Source: Cephalotus follicularis (Eukaryota; Streptophyta; Magnoliopsida; Oxalidales; Cephalotaceae). Taken from it: a stretch of DNA of 64,000 nucleotides. The position numbers and the translations under genes were made by a program. Below, piece by piece: positions 24,587 through 35,749 of the stretch (its first letter is position 1; each line of letters begins with the position of its first letter). A model generated the notes under the pieces. That model saw nothing but the letters and a program-made list of their open reading frames with translations. It had not been told where the DNA came from and made no database searches. The DNA is taken from NCBI GenBank assembly GCA_001972305.1, contig BDDD01002291.1, positions 116,318-180,317 of the forward strand. Direction: 5' to 3'.

Positions 24587-25918
24587 TGTAGGTCCACTAA
24601 TAGCAACCTAGGGGGGTGAATAGGTTATGCGAAAAATTAGCCCTTTTTCGATTTTAATGATTAAGACAAAACAAGATCGACAATCAAATTACTCTAACAA
24701 TTAAAAACAATCAAATAATATAGAAATAAATTGCAATTACATAAAAGAGTAAGGGAAGAGAGATTGCAAACAGTTTATAGTGGTTCGACCAAATATGCCT
24801 ACGTCCACTCTCCCAAGCAGTTCTTGAGGTTCCACTAGGTTCGTAATCCCCCGATCACAATCCTAACTTTTGAATTTTTACAAGGCAAATACTAACTTGG
24901 ATTTTTACAAGCTAAATCCTAAATTGTAGTTTTTTACAAGACAAATCCTAACATGGATTTTATAACTAAATCCTAACTTGAAATCAGGTATTAACAACCT
25001 GGTGTTTAGACAAAGATTTTCAGTAGGTGTTTTTGTTTTTAGTAACCTCTAACAAGGTTGGATATAGCTCAAATAAGGCTCACAATAATATCAAAACAAT
25101 AAGGCTTGTAAATAGCTCAAACAACTCTTGTAAAGCTTGTTTTTCTTTCACAAATGTTGATTCTTTTCTTGTTGCTCCGTGTTGTTTTTCTTCACTGATT
25201 CAGCCTCTATTTATAGCTTTCTTGCAGGATATAGCCGTTGGAGATTATCAAAGAGCCGTTGGAATCATATATGGAAAGTTTTCACCATTTCAGCAACTTC
25301 AAATATTGCAGATTTTTGTGTCTGGCTGTCTTGGGCGTCGACGTTTACGCATAGCTTTGACGTCTATGTCCTTATATGTTAACTCCTTTGGTTCTTCGCT
25401 TTGACTCCGTTTGCTACTGTCTGATTTTTGCATTATTAGCGTTGACGTGTACTCATGGCGTTGACGTAAATGTCATTTGTATTGACTCCATTCTCCTTAT
25501 GCGTTAACGACAAAAGTATCTGTAAGATTTTTGCACCTTTTCACGTTGATGTCTAAGAATGACGTTAATGTCTTCAGTATAGGTGTTGACTCCTTCCCGC
25601 CTTCACGTTAACATATAAGTCTCTGTATGATTTTTGCACATTTTGGCGTTGACACCGATATGACAATACCCAGCACGTCGACGAGAATCATTAGCATGTT
25701 GACGAAGATCATCTTGCAAAAACCCATACTTCATACTCAAGCCCAGCACATTGATGCCAATGATATAGGCATTGACGCCAATAGTTCTGATATGCTTAAT
25801 TTTGCTTGTTTTTACTTTAATTTGACTTATTTGTTTTATATAATCATTCATTCACATCAACAAACAAGTTAGATGCTTTGTTATCATCAAAATCAAGATT
25901 GTGACATATATCTCAACA
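24587..25918 (-). repeat. SIRE 5' LTR, full length about 1.33 kb
   Basis: The minus strand starts TGTTGAGATATATG at 25918 and ends ACCTACA at 24587, right before a tRNA-Met-type primer-binding site. It has the same GTTGACG word array (25330-25790) as the other LTR, with some words decayed. Confidence 0.8.
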
Positions 25919-26331
25919 GGTGTTTTCAGATCCTACCTGCGCACAAGAAGCAAACAAAACGAAGGTCCAAGAGGTTTTATTCCCAGGGACTTTCCAATGT
26001 TAAAGTCAGACAGTGATGAAGAAGAAACAATAAGGTTCTTTAAGTCTTAGATTGATCGACCTATGTAAAGTGTTTTGTTATGATATTTATAGGATTACCT
26101 GGTTGTAACTGTCTCCCTACGATCTACTTGCGTTATGGAGATGATTATTGTACCCCTAGGAAAACGGCCGAGGATCTCATCCATTTCCTTATTTGGCGCC
26201 GAGACGTTATCTCGTGTGTTACCATTATGGATCTAAACTACTTGAGCACGTGACTGTATCTCTAGAGGACACATGGCTGAATTTCCAGAGGACACTTGGC
26301 ATTTTGTTTGGGTAGAAATTTTCTCATATTA
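25919..26331 (-). repeat. Tat 3' LTR, remainder
   Basis: Aligns with 35830-36248 of the right LTR, from GGTGTTTT to the CATAT end. On the minus strand it keeps a TATA-type CCTATAAATATC near 26090. The two LTRs differ at many positions, so the insertion is not recent. Confidence 0.9.
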
Positions 26332-26858
26332 TATGCCCACTGGTCTTCATTTTCTGGGATTGACAGAGGAGGAAGACCATTTGTCAGGTATTGTTGGTTT
26401 GAGCAGGCATGTGATGCGTAATTAGGACCATTTTAGCTTTTGGGCCTTATAGTCTAGCCCATCTCTGTCATTACTTATGACATGGCAGAGCAAGCGTTAC
26501 TCTCGCTTATGTCTTTTCACTTGCCACACATAATCTCTTCGTACCCCACGCCTGATTTGATTGGCTGATCTTAGCCGTTTGATTCCACAGAGATCTAATG
26601 GTCTGAAAACAATCCAGAGCCCTTTAAAAAGCTTTTTCTTCTTAGATAAGTCTCTTTACCTTTGTCTTCATCTTATTTTCTAAGTTTTTTTTTGCTCTCC
26701 CAAATCTTTCGATCTCCCAAACTTTCTATCAACTCCCTTTCGAATTTTCTCTGCAAAAATCTCAGGTGAGCCATTTTCTTCTATTTGCTTTGCAAAATTA
26801 TTTGGGATTTTCTTGGATTTTTCTTATCTCCCCCACTCTCCTCTTCTTAAATCTCCAT

Positions 26859-27740
26859 ATGGCTAGGGTTAAGCAAACTGCTAGGCAAACTACTACCCCT
26901 ACAGAGGTACGCCATATGATAGGATAGGTGACTGTCGCTGAGCGTCCTCTTGGTGCGGACGAGGACATGGAGGCCGCCACTGCGGGCGCTCCTAATGTCA
27001 CATCTCCCGAGACTGGGACCCAAGATTTTAGGACCCACTTCGGCAGGAGTGTGCTCGGCCGTGAAAAATTAAAAGAGTTGGCCAAAAAGTACTGCTTCTC
27101 GAGGAGCTTGGAGTTTTCCCTTCCTCGAGATCCCAAGGAGACAATAGAGAGCAAACCTGGTTTCTTTGTGGTGTTTGAAGATGCTTTGACGCATGGTCTA
27201 AGGCTCTCGATTCCACCCTTTGCCATTGCAATCTTAAGGCACTTCCAAATTCATCCTTCACTGCTCCAACCGCAATCCTGGGCCTTCATCATTGGTTTCT
27301 TGGTAAAGTGTTTGAAAACGGGGGTGACACCAATGGTGAGGCTATTCAAGGAGTTTCACTCCTTCAATGCATCGCCTGACAAGCTCGGTTACTATTTCAA
27401 GTAGCGCGTTAGTCTGACCAAGAAGCTATTGGTGGATCAGACGAAGTCCGTCAAAGGCTGGAGGGGAAGGTACTTCCTTGTTAGGAATCTCCTCGGCTTC
27501 ACTCCCTGCCAATGGTGCGATTCGTTGGATACCCAAAGTCTCAATCAGAGGATGATTTTGACTGTAATAGAGAAGGCAGACCTGGTGAAGCTCTCTGCAC
27601 TGGAGCCAGAAGAGGTGAACTCTACCATCTTCGAGGATTGTTTGCGCCGTGTTGGGCTGAGCATGTCCCATGGTCGGCGATATTCTTTGGATAAGGAAAA
27701 GGATATCCCAGTAGGGATAGAGAGAGGGGGTTCAAAATAG
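26859..27740 (+). pseudogene. Tat antisense accessory ORF, first part (Transposase_28-like)
   Basis: Runs opposite to gag-pol, between pol and the 3' LTR. The first ATG (26859) opens MARVKQTARQ, very like the histone H3 tail. A TAG at 26925 and another at 27402 interrupt one otherwise continuous frame. Residues encoded at 27150-27330 (PGFFVVFEDALTHGLRL...LQPQSWAFIIGF) match the pattern of the Pfam family called putative gypsy type transposon (Transposase_28). It continues to WRGRYFLVRN. Antisense ORFs of this kind are known in Tat-lineage elements and their function is unknown. A TATA-less, pyrimidine-rich leader at 26630-26780 precedes it. Confidence 0.7.
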
Positions 27741-29257
27741 CAGAGAAGAACCCGTGGCCTCGCCCCTTAACGAGGGGGAAAGTTGTATTAAGCCTTCCTC
27801 ACCTCCTCTGCTTCTAATACCTTCATCTCTTTTGTTCAATTACCATTTTCGTCATTCATGCTTTAGACTAAGTGTTTCTTGTGGTCCTCTGCAACAATGG
27901 CTTCTCGGCGATCTACGGCTGATGTCTTGAGAGCTGCTAGAGAGAAAGCAAAGGTTGCTGCCGAGGAGGAGAGGCAAAGAGCTCTGAAGAAAGTTGTTGT
28001 GGTGACAGAGAAGAGAGCAGTGAAGGAAGTTGCTGCTGCTGAAGCTACCAGGGCAAGGTCTGCCCATGGAAAACGTGTTACGGACAAGCAGCACCCTCCT
28101 CGGTCCAAAAAACAAAAGAGGAGAAGAGACGGAGATGGCCCTTCTCTTGATCAAGCTGTTGTGCCCCCCTAGGTGGGTTCTCATGATCCCGTTCGTCTTG
28201 GTGATCCTCGGGATGGTGAGCAGTTTGAGGAAGAGCTCGAGGGGCTGAGCTTATCTGGCGCGGACCTGAATACTCCAGGGGTGCCCTTTGAACATAGTAG
28301 GATGTGCTTCCTCCCTGCCGAGATGAATGTAAGAAAGGGTTGGACCATTAGCCAACTCTGGAACCACTGCCTTCAGAGCAACATCAGAGTATATAACTTT
28401 CTCTCTTTTTGTTTCTAGATATGCTCTCTACTTTTCCTCTGACTTTGGTCTATCTTTGCCAGGCTCTGAATGATGCCCATCTAACGATGGAGAACTCTAG
28501 GGCTGACCATCAACTCATTAACGAGCTTCGGGACCAGGTCGCAGAGTTCAAGCAAGCGGCTAATTCGGCCCAAGCTCAGCTGGAGGATGTTCTCAGGGCC
28601 CAAGAGTCTGTGCTGGAAGAGAAAAGAAAAGGCAGGCTCTCGAAGCTCTAGCGACGGTGAAGAGGGAGAAGGATATAGATGTTGATCATAATATAAAGCT
28701 TCAGGATATGCTGAAGACTATGGAAGAAAGGCATTCTAGGATCCAAGAAATGGAGGCTGCTCGGACCCAAGCAGCAGCGGATAGATCCCTAATGGATTTT
28801 AAGGCTTCATATGATTTCCAAGATGCTCTGGCTAAGGTCGTGGATGACTTTAGGGCTTCTCAAGCTTTTGAAGAGGAAGTCCTTATAGAGTCCGCGATAC
28901 TCTATCGCAGGGGCTTCTATACTTGTCGCAACTGGGTTGCTCGCCATCCAGAGGCTCCTATGGATTCTATCATCTGTTGTCCATCAGCGAAATGAGTTTG
29001 ACTTCTTTCCCGAGGGGATTGACGCAGATGAAGAGAAAGCTCTTCATGGCTTTGAGGAAAGAGAATGTCTCGCTCATGAATCTGAAGAGTCACAAAGGGC
29101 AGAGCACTCAGGTACGATTGTCCCTTTCACTGGTCCTGCTGCAGATCCTGGCATTGCTCCTTTACCCGAGGACTCCCAAGTGCTTGTTTCTCCTCCTGTA
29201 CAAAATATTCCCCAGAGGATAACAATGTTGAAACTTTTTGTTTTTGCACTATTGTAA
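27741..29257 (+). pseudogene. Tat antisense accessory ORF, second part with intron and coiled coil
   Basis: Same frame as the first part. A basic, Ala/Lys/Glu-rich stretch begins at ATG 27897 with a lysine/arginine cluster (KKQKRRR, about 28110-28127) that could be a nuclear localisation signal. A TAG at 28170 interrupts it. A likely intron with GT at 28389 and AG ending 28462 joins SNIR to ALNDAHLTM in phase. The downstream segment is a strong coiled coil (28460-28870), broken by a frameshift near 28630 and another near 28950. An acidic tail follows to 29257. No function is known. Confidence 0.6.
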
Positions 29258-29339
29258 TTTTCTCTGAGTAATAAAATTTAATTTTATCTTTATTCGAGAT
29301 TTTGCATTTTCCTTAGGAAAATTTATCTTAGTCTAACTT

Positions 29340-29960
29340 ATTTGTAGACTTTTCTTATATTAGTCTGATATTTTCCAGACTAGGTTGCCTAAACTTTTTA
29401 GCCCACGTAGGGCACTTTGTGTCAAAGTGCTTAGCCGAAGAGATTTGGTATTTGCGAGTTCTTAAGTGTTCGCAGACCAAGTTTTAGGTATGGACTGGAA
29501 AGTTCTTATGGATTTGTAGACTAGGATCTCGTCTGGTTTGATATTTTTCAGACTAGGTAGTCTGAGCTTTCTAGTCCCTTTAGGGACACTTGTATCAAAG
29601 CACTCAGTCCAACAACCTTGATCGTTGTGAGTTCCTATGTGTTCACCTCTCAGGTTACGATGCAGGTCTGGTCTGAGAAGTTCTTATGAATTTACCGATC
29701 AGCGTTTGCTCCTTTGGGAGTCTTTTGTTTGCTCCCTTAGGAGTCTTTTAGTTGTTCCCTTAGGAATCTTTTACGATTGCTCCTTTAGGAGTCTTTTAGA
29801 ATTGCTCCCTTAGGAGTCTTTTTGTTTGATTTCTTCCTTAGGAGTCATCTTTAATAAGCTTGTATTAAAGCTCTAGGTACTCCTTGGACGGGAGTCTTTG
29901 GTGCTCCTTTGACAGGAGTCTTTGGTGCTCCTCTGACAGGAGTCTTCTCTGACCTTAGCC
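29340..29960 (+). repeat. Short degenerate repeats in the Tat 3' spacer
   Basis: A word of the form GCTCCCTTAGGAGTCTTTT recurs about seven times at 29700-29850, and GTGCTCCTTTGACAGGAGTC about three times at 29880-29945. Each word contains a small dyad (CTCCYTWAGGAG). A pair of about 150-bp blocks (from 29340 and from 29520) share TAGTCCC..TAGGGACACTT..TCAAAGC patterns. Confidence 0.65.
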
Positions 29961-30263
29961 TGCTTGAGACCTTGGTCTGCTCATTGCTCCCTTGGGAGCG
30001 TGGCCTGACAAACTTGTATTAAAGCTTTTGTTAAGGGAACTTGTTGGAGGTTGTCCAGAGGTTTAAGGACATGAACATTGGACCTCGTTTCCCTTGGAAA
30101 ATTGGAACTATAATCTTGGAACTGCTCTTTTTGAAGAAAAATCTCTTTATTGAGATAATTGTACATTTTTACAATTTCACCAGTAGTACTTCCTCAAGTG
30201 CTCAGAATTTCAAGCCCTAGGAGTCTCCCTGCCCCCCAGAGTTTCAAGTTTGAATGTTCCAGG

Positions 30264-31408
30264 TCAGAGCACTTTCTTCACCTTGTAGGGTCCCTCCCAA
30301 TTAGGAGCTAATTTTTCTCTAGTGCCAGTTGGATCAGCGATTGTCGCATTACGGATGACCAAATATCCCTCCCTTAGTGGTCTGGGGTTCACCCTTTTGT
30401 TGTAATAACGACTCACCCTCTGTTGGTAAGCTGCTACTCTAATGACTGCTTTATCTCTAAGCTCTTCCACTAAATCGAGGAGATTCCTCAAACCTTCTTC
30501 ATTATTAACTTTATTGAAATGCACCACTCTGGGAGAATGCACCCCAATTTCCACCTGTATCATGGCTTCTAATCCAAAACAAAGGCTAAATGGGGACTTA
30601 CCCGTTGTGGTCCGAGGAGTAGTTCTATAAGCCCAAAATACACTGAGGAGCTCCTCTGTCCATCTCCCTTTGATAGCTTCGAGGCATTTCTTCAACCCCA
30701 AGATGATCTCTATGTTGATAACCTCTGCCCGACCATTGCTCTGAGGGTAGGCTACGGAGGCAAGTCTGTGCTCAATTCTCCACTCCTTGAAAAAGTTTCA
30801 AAAAGCTTCACAATCGAATTACTTTCCATTGTTAGAGACGATTACTCTGGGGACCCTAAATCTACAAATGATTGACTTCCAGACAAAGCTCTCCATCTTG
30901 CTCTCCGTTATTATGGCCATGGGCTCTACTTCCACCTATTTGGTGAAGTATTCCACGCCATGATTAGAAACTTTCTCTGCCCTGTTGCCACAGATAGTGG
31001 TCAGACAAAGTCCATTCCCCATTGTGCAAAGGGCCAAGGGGTAGTGATAGGTGTCAAAGGCTCTGATGGTCTTCTGCTTATGTTGGCATTCCTCTAACAC
31101 TTATCACACTTCCTTACAAAGTCGATGGCATCTTGGTGCATGGTAGACCAGAAATAGCCCTGTCTTAACAATTTGTTGGACAAGGTTCTGCCCCCTGTGT
31201 GACTTCCACATACTCCTTCATGGACCTCCCTTAGAGCGTAGTCGTCTTCTGAAGGAGCTAGACATCTCAACAAAGGGAAAGAGAATGACCTTTTGTAGCG
31301 AATCCCTCCTTTGAATTGGTAGCGGTTGGATCTGTATACCAACCTTCTTGCCTCTTCTGGATCCTCTGGAAAAATAGCATCCCTTAGCCAACTAATGAAT
31401 GGAGTCAT
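30264..31408 (-). pseudogene. Tat gypsy integrase
   Basis: The H2C2 zinc-binding region is at 31408-31094 (HEGVCGSHTGGRTL...CDKC). The catalytic core region at about 31090-30710 is broken by several stops. The C-terminal part is at 30701-30264 (WAYRTTPRTTTGKSPFSL, then YYNKRVNPR and a GPYKV chromodomain-free end). Integrase would insert cDNA into the genome. This copy cannot produce a whole core. Confidence 0.85.
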
Positions 31409-31423
31409 CCAGTTTGGCTCTTG

Positions 31424-31810
31424 TTAGACATTGATGTCCATCACATCAACCTCGGAGAAGGTGGTCCTGTCTAGGTAGTTTACTAGCACGGCTTGATTTC
31501 TTTCAAATTCCCCAGCTGTAGATAGTTTCGACAACTGGTCTGCTCTGACGTTCTCTGTTCTGGGAACTTTCAACACTCGGAAGACTTGGAAAGTGGTCCT
31601 CAAGTTTTGAACATGGGCCAAGTATTTAACCATTGTGTCTTCTCTGGCTTCGTACTCTCCGTTTACAAGACCAACCACCGGCTGAGAATCACTAGAGGCT
31701 TTTAATTTTTGAACCTCCAAGTGCTTTGCTATTGTCAGTCCGGTAATCAGAGCTTCCCATTCGGCCTCATTGTTTGTTGCTTTGAACCCAAATCTCAGAG
31801 AATACTCCAA
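31424..31810 (-). pseudogene. Tat gypsy RNase H
   Basis: A 129-codon open stretch with NNEAEWEALITGL, ASSDSQPVVGLVNGEYEAR and VPRTENVRADQLSKL, the standard order for the second RNase H of Tat elements. It is separated from RT by a stop near 31811. It would degrade RNA in RNA-DNA hybrids. Confidence 0.85.
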
Positions 31811-31813
31811 GGT

Positions 31814-33076
31814 CTACCCATCTGGGCTAGTTAGCACCAATCCTGCTCCTCCATCAATGAAAAGCTTCCATAACCCCTTCTCATTTTCAGAGGAGTCCTT
31901 TGTCATACACCCTATAGGTGTATTATCTCCTACAAAATCAACCAAGACCTGTGACTTTATTGCTGGTCTGGCTTCATATTTCACATCGTATTCACCCAAT
32001 TCGACAGACCATTTGACTAGTCCGCCTGACATGTCTGGCTTTGCTAGAACTTGTCTAAATGGCTTGTCGGTTAAAACTTTGATAGTATGGACTTGAAAAT
32101 ACAGCCTTAGCTTTCTCGCCGCAAGGATCAAAGCATAAGCATACTTCTCTACCTCTGGATATCTCCCCTTAGCATCGTTCCAGGCCTTGCTCACATAATT
32201 TACTGGCCTCTGAATTTTATCTTCCTCTATTACAAGCACTGCACTCACTGCTCCTTGCGTCGCAGCTAAATACAAATACAAATCTTCCCCGTCCATTGAT
32301 TTTGATATCAAAGGAGGGGAAGCTAAGTATTCCTTTAATTTTTCAAAGGCTGCTTGACATTCTTCAGTCCAGAGAAACCCCTTGAGGTCCCTTAATACTT
32401 TAAAGAAGGAAAGACACTTCTCTGCTAATTTGGAGACAAATCTGTTCAGGGCTGCAATTTTGCCATTCAGCCTCTGTACATCCCTAATAGATTGAGGAGG
32501 CTTCATTCTCTGAATAGCCGAGATCTTCTCTGGGTTGGTCTCTATTTCTCTGCTGGAGACCATAAACCCAAGAAACTTACCAGAGGTGACCCCAAAAGTG
32601 CACTTAGAAGGGTTGAGGCACATTTTGTATCTTCTCAATACCTCAAAGGTCTCCTCCAAGTCCTTGATATGAGGACTCCTTGCCGGTGTCTTGACGAGCA
32701 TATTGTCAATGTAAGCCTCCATATTCCTCCCGATTTGAGGTTCAAAATTTTTGTTGACCAACCGTTGGTAGGTCACTCCAGCATTTTTTAGTCCGAAGGG
32801 CATGACTTTATAGCAATACATACATTTATCAGTGACGAATGTTGTCTTGTTCTCATATGGTTTGTACATAAGGATTTGACTGTAGCCAGAGTAAGCATCC
32901 ACCAAGTGATCAATATTCGGGAGAGGGAAGTGGTCTTCTGGACAAGCTTTTTTGAGGTCTGTGAAGTCTATGCACATCCTCCACTTGCCATTCGCCTTCT
33001 TGACTAGTACTGGGTTCGCCAGCCAGTCAGAGTATTTCACTTCCCTTATAAACCCTGCTTGTAATAGCTTATTCAC
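31814..33076 (-). pseudogene. Tat gypsy reverse transcriptase
   Basis: 420 codons without a stop. The order is LLQAGFIREVKYSDWLANPV, KANGKWRMCIDFTDLKKACP, MPFGLKNAGVTYQRLVN, then AYIDNMLVK at the catalytic site, where the family has YVDD, so one metal-binding Asp is Asn. A short segment normally between HLVDA and YSGY is missing. Thumb and connection follow (GFMVSSREIETNPEKI), then the first RNase H segment. The long open frame suggests moderate age, but the polymerase is probably dead. Confidence 0.9.
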
Positions 33077-33094
33077 TTCATCTGCTATTACCTG

Positions 33095-34033
33095 TTACCT
33101 CTCAGGAGCGAATTTTCTCTTCTTTTGCCTGGTCGGAGGCTGCGTTGGATCCACACTTAGCCTGTGCACCATCACCTCTGGGCTGATCCCTGGGACCTCC
33201 TCTACTGACCAGGCAAATACATCTCTATTATTTTTAAGGAACGTTATTAGTTCCTCTTTCTCCACCTCTCCAAGTTGGGAGCCAACTTGGAAAACTTTCT
33301 CTGCACTGCCTTCCTCCAAAGGCACCTGCACGACATCCTCCAAGAGTTGTGGAGGCTCAGGCTCCACTTCTCCTCTGAGCTCCACATTAGCTATGGGAAG
33401 GGCTTTTCCCTTTCCCTTGTCCTTTATGGCAGTCTGGTAGCACTGCCTGACAACTTGTTGGTCTCCTCGGACTTCCCCCACACCAAACCTGGTCGGGAAT
33501 TTTACCAATAAGTGCCTTGTCAACACTATTGCCTCTATCAAGTTCAATCCTGGTCGTCCAATTATAGCATTGTACAGGCTTTGTGTATCAACCACCAGGA
33601 AAGTCATCTGTACTTGGGACTGGCGTGAGGTTGTGCCTACAACAACCGACAAATCGATGGATCCCATAGGATGAACTATCTCTCCCGCAAAACCTACCAG
33701 ATGAGTCTTGACTGGCCTTAGCTGGTCGACCAGGATCCTCAACTGATCAAAAGCATGTTTGTAAAGGATATCCGTCAAGCTCCCACTGTCAATGAGGATT
33801 CTCTTCATAGTGAATAGTTCCACTTGAAGAGTCACTACCACTGGATCATCATGATGGAGAAGTACTCCCTCATAGTCCACCTCTGAGAAGGATATTACCT
33901 CCTCTTCTCCACCAGTCTTCAATCTTTTGCTATGCGTGTATTGTTTCCGGGCAAAGGTTTGTCTAGCATAGGCTTTTCGAGCTCTACTATGGTCGCCACC
34001 AGATGCGATCGCTCCAGAGATGGTATGGATCAC
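33095..34033 (-). pseudogene. Tat gypsy aspartic protease region
   Basis: 313 codons open. The retropepsin is at about residues 70-170, with ILIDSGSLTDILY (catalytic DSG intact) and the flap-distal ILE-type motif NAIIGRPGLN. The downstream linker carries FLKNNRDVFAWSVEEVPGI, the usual lead-in to RT. It is separated from gag and RT by single stops. Confidence 0.85.
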
Positions 34034-34093
34034 ACCCCTAGGATGCTGCTCCTCTTCCTACTGCAGAGCTTCTTCTCTGTGCTCCCTTATTTG

Positions 34094-35707
34094 CTAAGGA
34101 TCATCTCTATCAACATACTTTCTTAGATGACCTTTTTGAATCAGGTCCTCAATCTGATTCTTCAAGTGCCTGCACTCTTCCGTATCATGCCCATGATCAC
34201 AGTGGTACTGGCAGTATTTGCTTGAGTCCCTCTTCTCCGTCGAGGATCTCAATGGGGATGGTAATTGGATTGGGACCATGTCCTTCTCCATTGCCAGTAT
34301 CCTGGCCCGCGTCTCCAAGAGAGGGGTAAAGTTGTTGTAACTGGGGATTGGTGTTCCCCTCTTTGGTGACTCCTCTCTCTTGGAGAGCTTGTGCCTAAGG
34401 TCATCATTGGTCAGCTTTGACCTCTTATTACTCTTATGCTTCTTCCCTGGAGCACTTCGTGAGTGCTCCTTTTTCTCCACCTGTTGCTCCGACCAGGAAG
34501 TCTTCTGCTTCCTAGCTGCCATAGCCTCCTCTGCATTGACATACTTCTCTGCTCTTCTCAAGAGGTCTGCCATGTCCAGAGCAGACTTCTTCATGAGGGA
34601 AAAGGTAAATGGTGAGTTATCTTTCAACCCATTATTCAGAGCTTCCAGAGCAAAAGATGGCTCCAAATCCTTAACCATCAGAGACTTCTTGTTGAATCTA
34701 GTGAGGTAGTCTCTAAGAGACTCATTCTTCCCCTGCACCACGTTGATTAGATGGTTCGAATTCTTTCTCTGCGTGGTACTGTTGAGGAATTTGGTGATGA
34801 ACATCTCCGTAAATCGCTCGAAGTTTGCCACTGAATTTTGAAGCAGCGTGGAGTACCACTCCTCGGCCGCGCCCGTCAGAGTTGCCGGGAATCCTCAGGA
34901 AAGTACAGAATCTGAAGCTTGATGCACTAGCATGATTTGGGTGTAGTAGTGCACATGCTGGATTGGGTCAGTGGACTCGTCGTACTCCTTGAGATTCGGG
35001 AACTGGAATCCTCTTGGGATACGCTCCCTCATTATCTCGGGTGTGAAGGGAGTACAGTTTATACTTCGTACCTCTGATAGGTACCCCTTCAAGTGCTCGG
35101 ATCCTCTGAGCTTCCTCTCCATCTCAGCAAACCTTATGTTCATGGTCTGCTCAATGTCCTCTATGTTCCTAGTCTTGCTAGAAACATGTGACTACCCTAC
35201 AAATCTAACCAAGTAGTCCGACCTACTCCTTGGTCGGGTCTCAGTCATGCGAGAAGCAGAGGATCATGCTTGGATCTCTTCGTCCTCCATTGAGTAATCC
35301 TTTTCCATAGGATCTTGCTCTGGAAGGTCTTGTTAGGGATTATAGCTATGATCCCTCGCACTCGAAGACTCCGCCCTCAGAGATATATCAATTTTTGACC
35401 GCCTTGGAAGACGCATGGCCCTCCTCGATGGGTTTCGCCTGGCCCCTTGAGGCTGTTGAACTTCTGTGGCTGGCCTGCTCGGTCCAGCCTGATCTTGAAG
35501 GGCTGGTCGGCTTGGCCCAGCCTGAATTTGTATGGCCAAGTTATTCGCTAGCAAGGTTGTGAGACGCCCCATTTTTTAGAGCAGCTGATTGAATTGCTCG
35601 CCAGTGATGGGAGCTTGCTTGGGAGCCTGACTGGTAGCAGGAGCTTGATTGTTAGTGGGTGCTTAGCTGCCAGTGGCTACAGAGCTGGTGTTTCTTCTCG
35701 GAGGCAT
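34094..35707 (-). pseudogene. Tat gypsy gag
   Basis: Starts at ATG 35707 (MPPRRNTSS), with stops near 35660 and 35575. A proline-rich linker is at 35572-35333. The retrotrans_gag core is split over 35143-34895 (RGFQFPNLKEYDESTDPIQH) and 34831-34094 (FITKFLNSTTQRKNSNHLI, LRDYLTRFNKKSL). A CX3CX4HX4C-like zinc motif (CQYHCDHGHDTEEC) is near the C-terminus. It would be the nucleocapsid precursor. The breaks make it non-functional as a single protein. Confidence 0.85.
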
Positions 35708-35728
35708 GGTTCAAAAACTTTTTGTTGC

Positions 35729-35749
35729 GTTTCCACAGACGACGCCAAC
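35729..35749 (-). promoter_or_regulatory. Tat primer-binding site
   Basis: On the minus strand TGGCGTCGTCTGTGG begins two bases after the LTR end. Position and the TGGCG start are right for a tRNA-primed gypsy PBS. I cannot name the tRNA from memory. Confidence 0.6.

Larger units (their letters stand above)
19974..25918 (-). mobile_element. SIRE-lineage Ty1/copia retrotransposon, 3' LTR truncated
   Basis: Coding is on the minus strand. The 5' LTR is 25918-24587 (starts TGTTGAGATATATG), followed by a primer-binding site reading TTTGTATCAGAGCGG. Then come gag, protease, integrase, an RT remnant and RNase H. A polypurine tract (AAAAAAGGGGGGGAT, 20929-20915) precedes the 3' LTR (20914-19974), which lacks its last about 410 bp. 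The element sits inside the 3' LTR of the Tat element, so it inserted later. The large acidic, coiled-coil gag with one CCHC knuckle suits the SIRE/Maximus lineage. Confidence 0.85.

Noticed and set aside
26928-27740. Host gene encoding a plant transposon-like protein
   Set aside because: It lies between pol and the 3' LTR of the Tat element and matches the known antisense accessory ORF type.
32492-33511. Plus-strand frames opposite Tat RT and protease
   Set aside because: Shadows of the minus-strand pol frame, with no independent domain.
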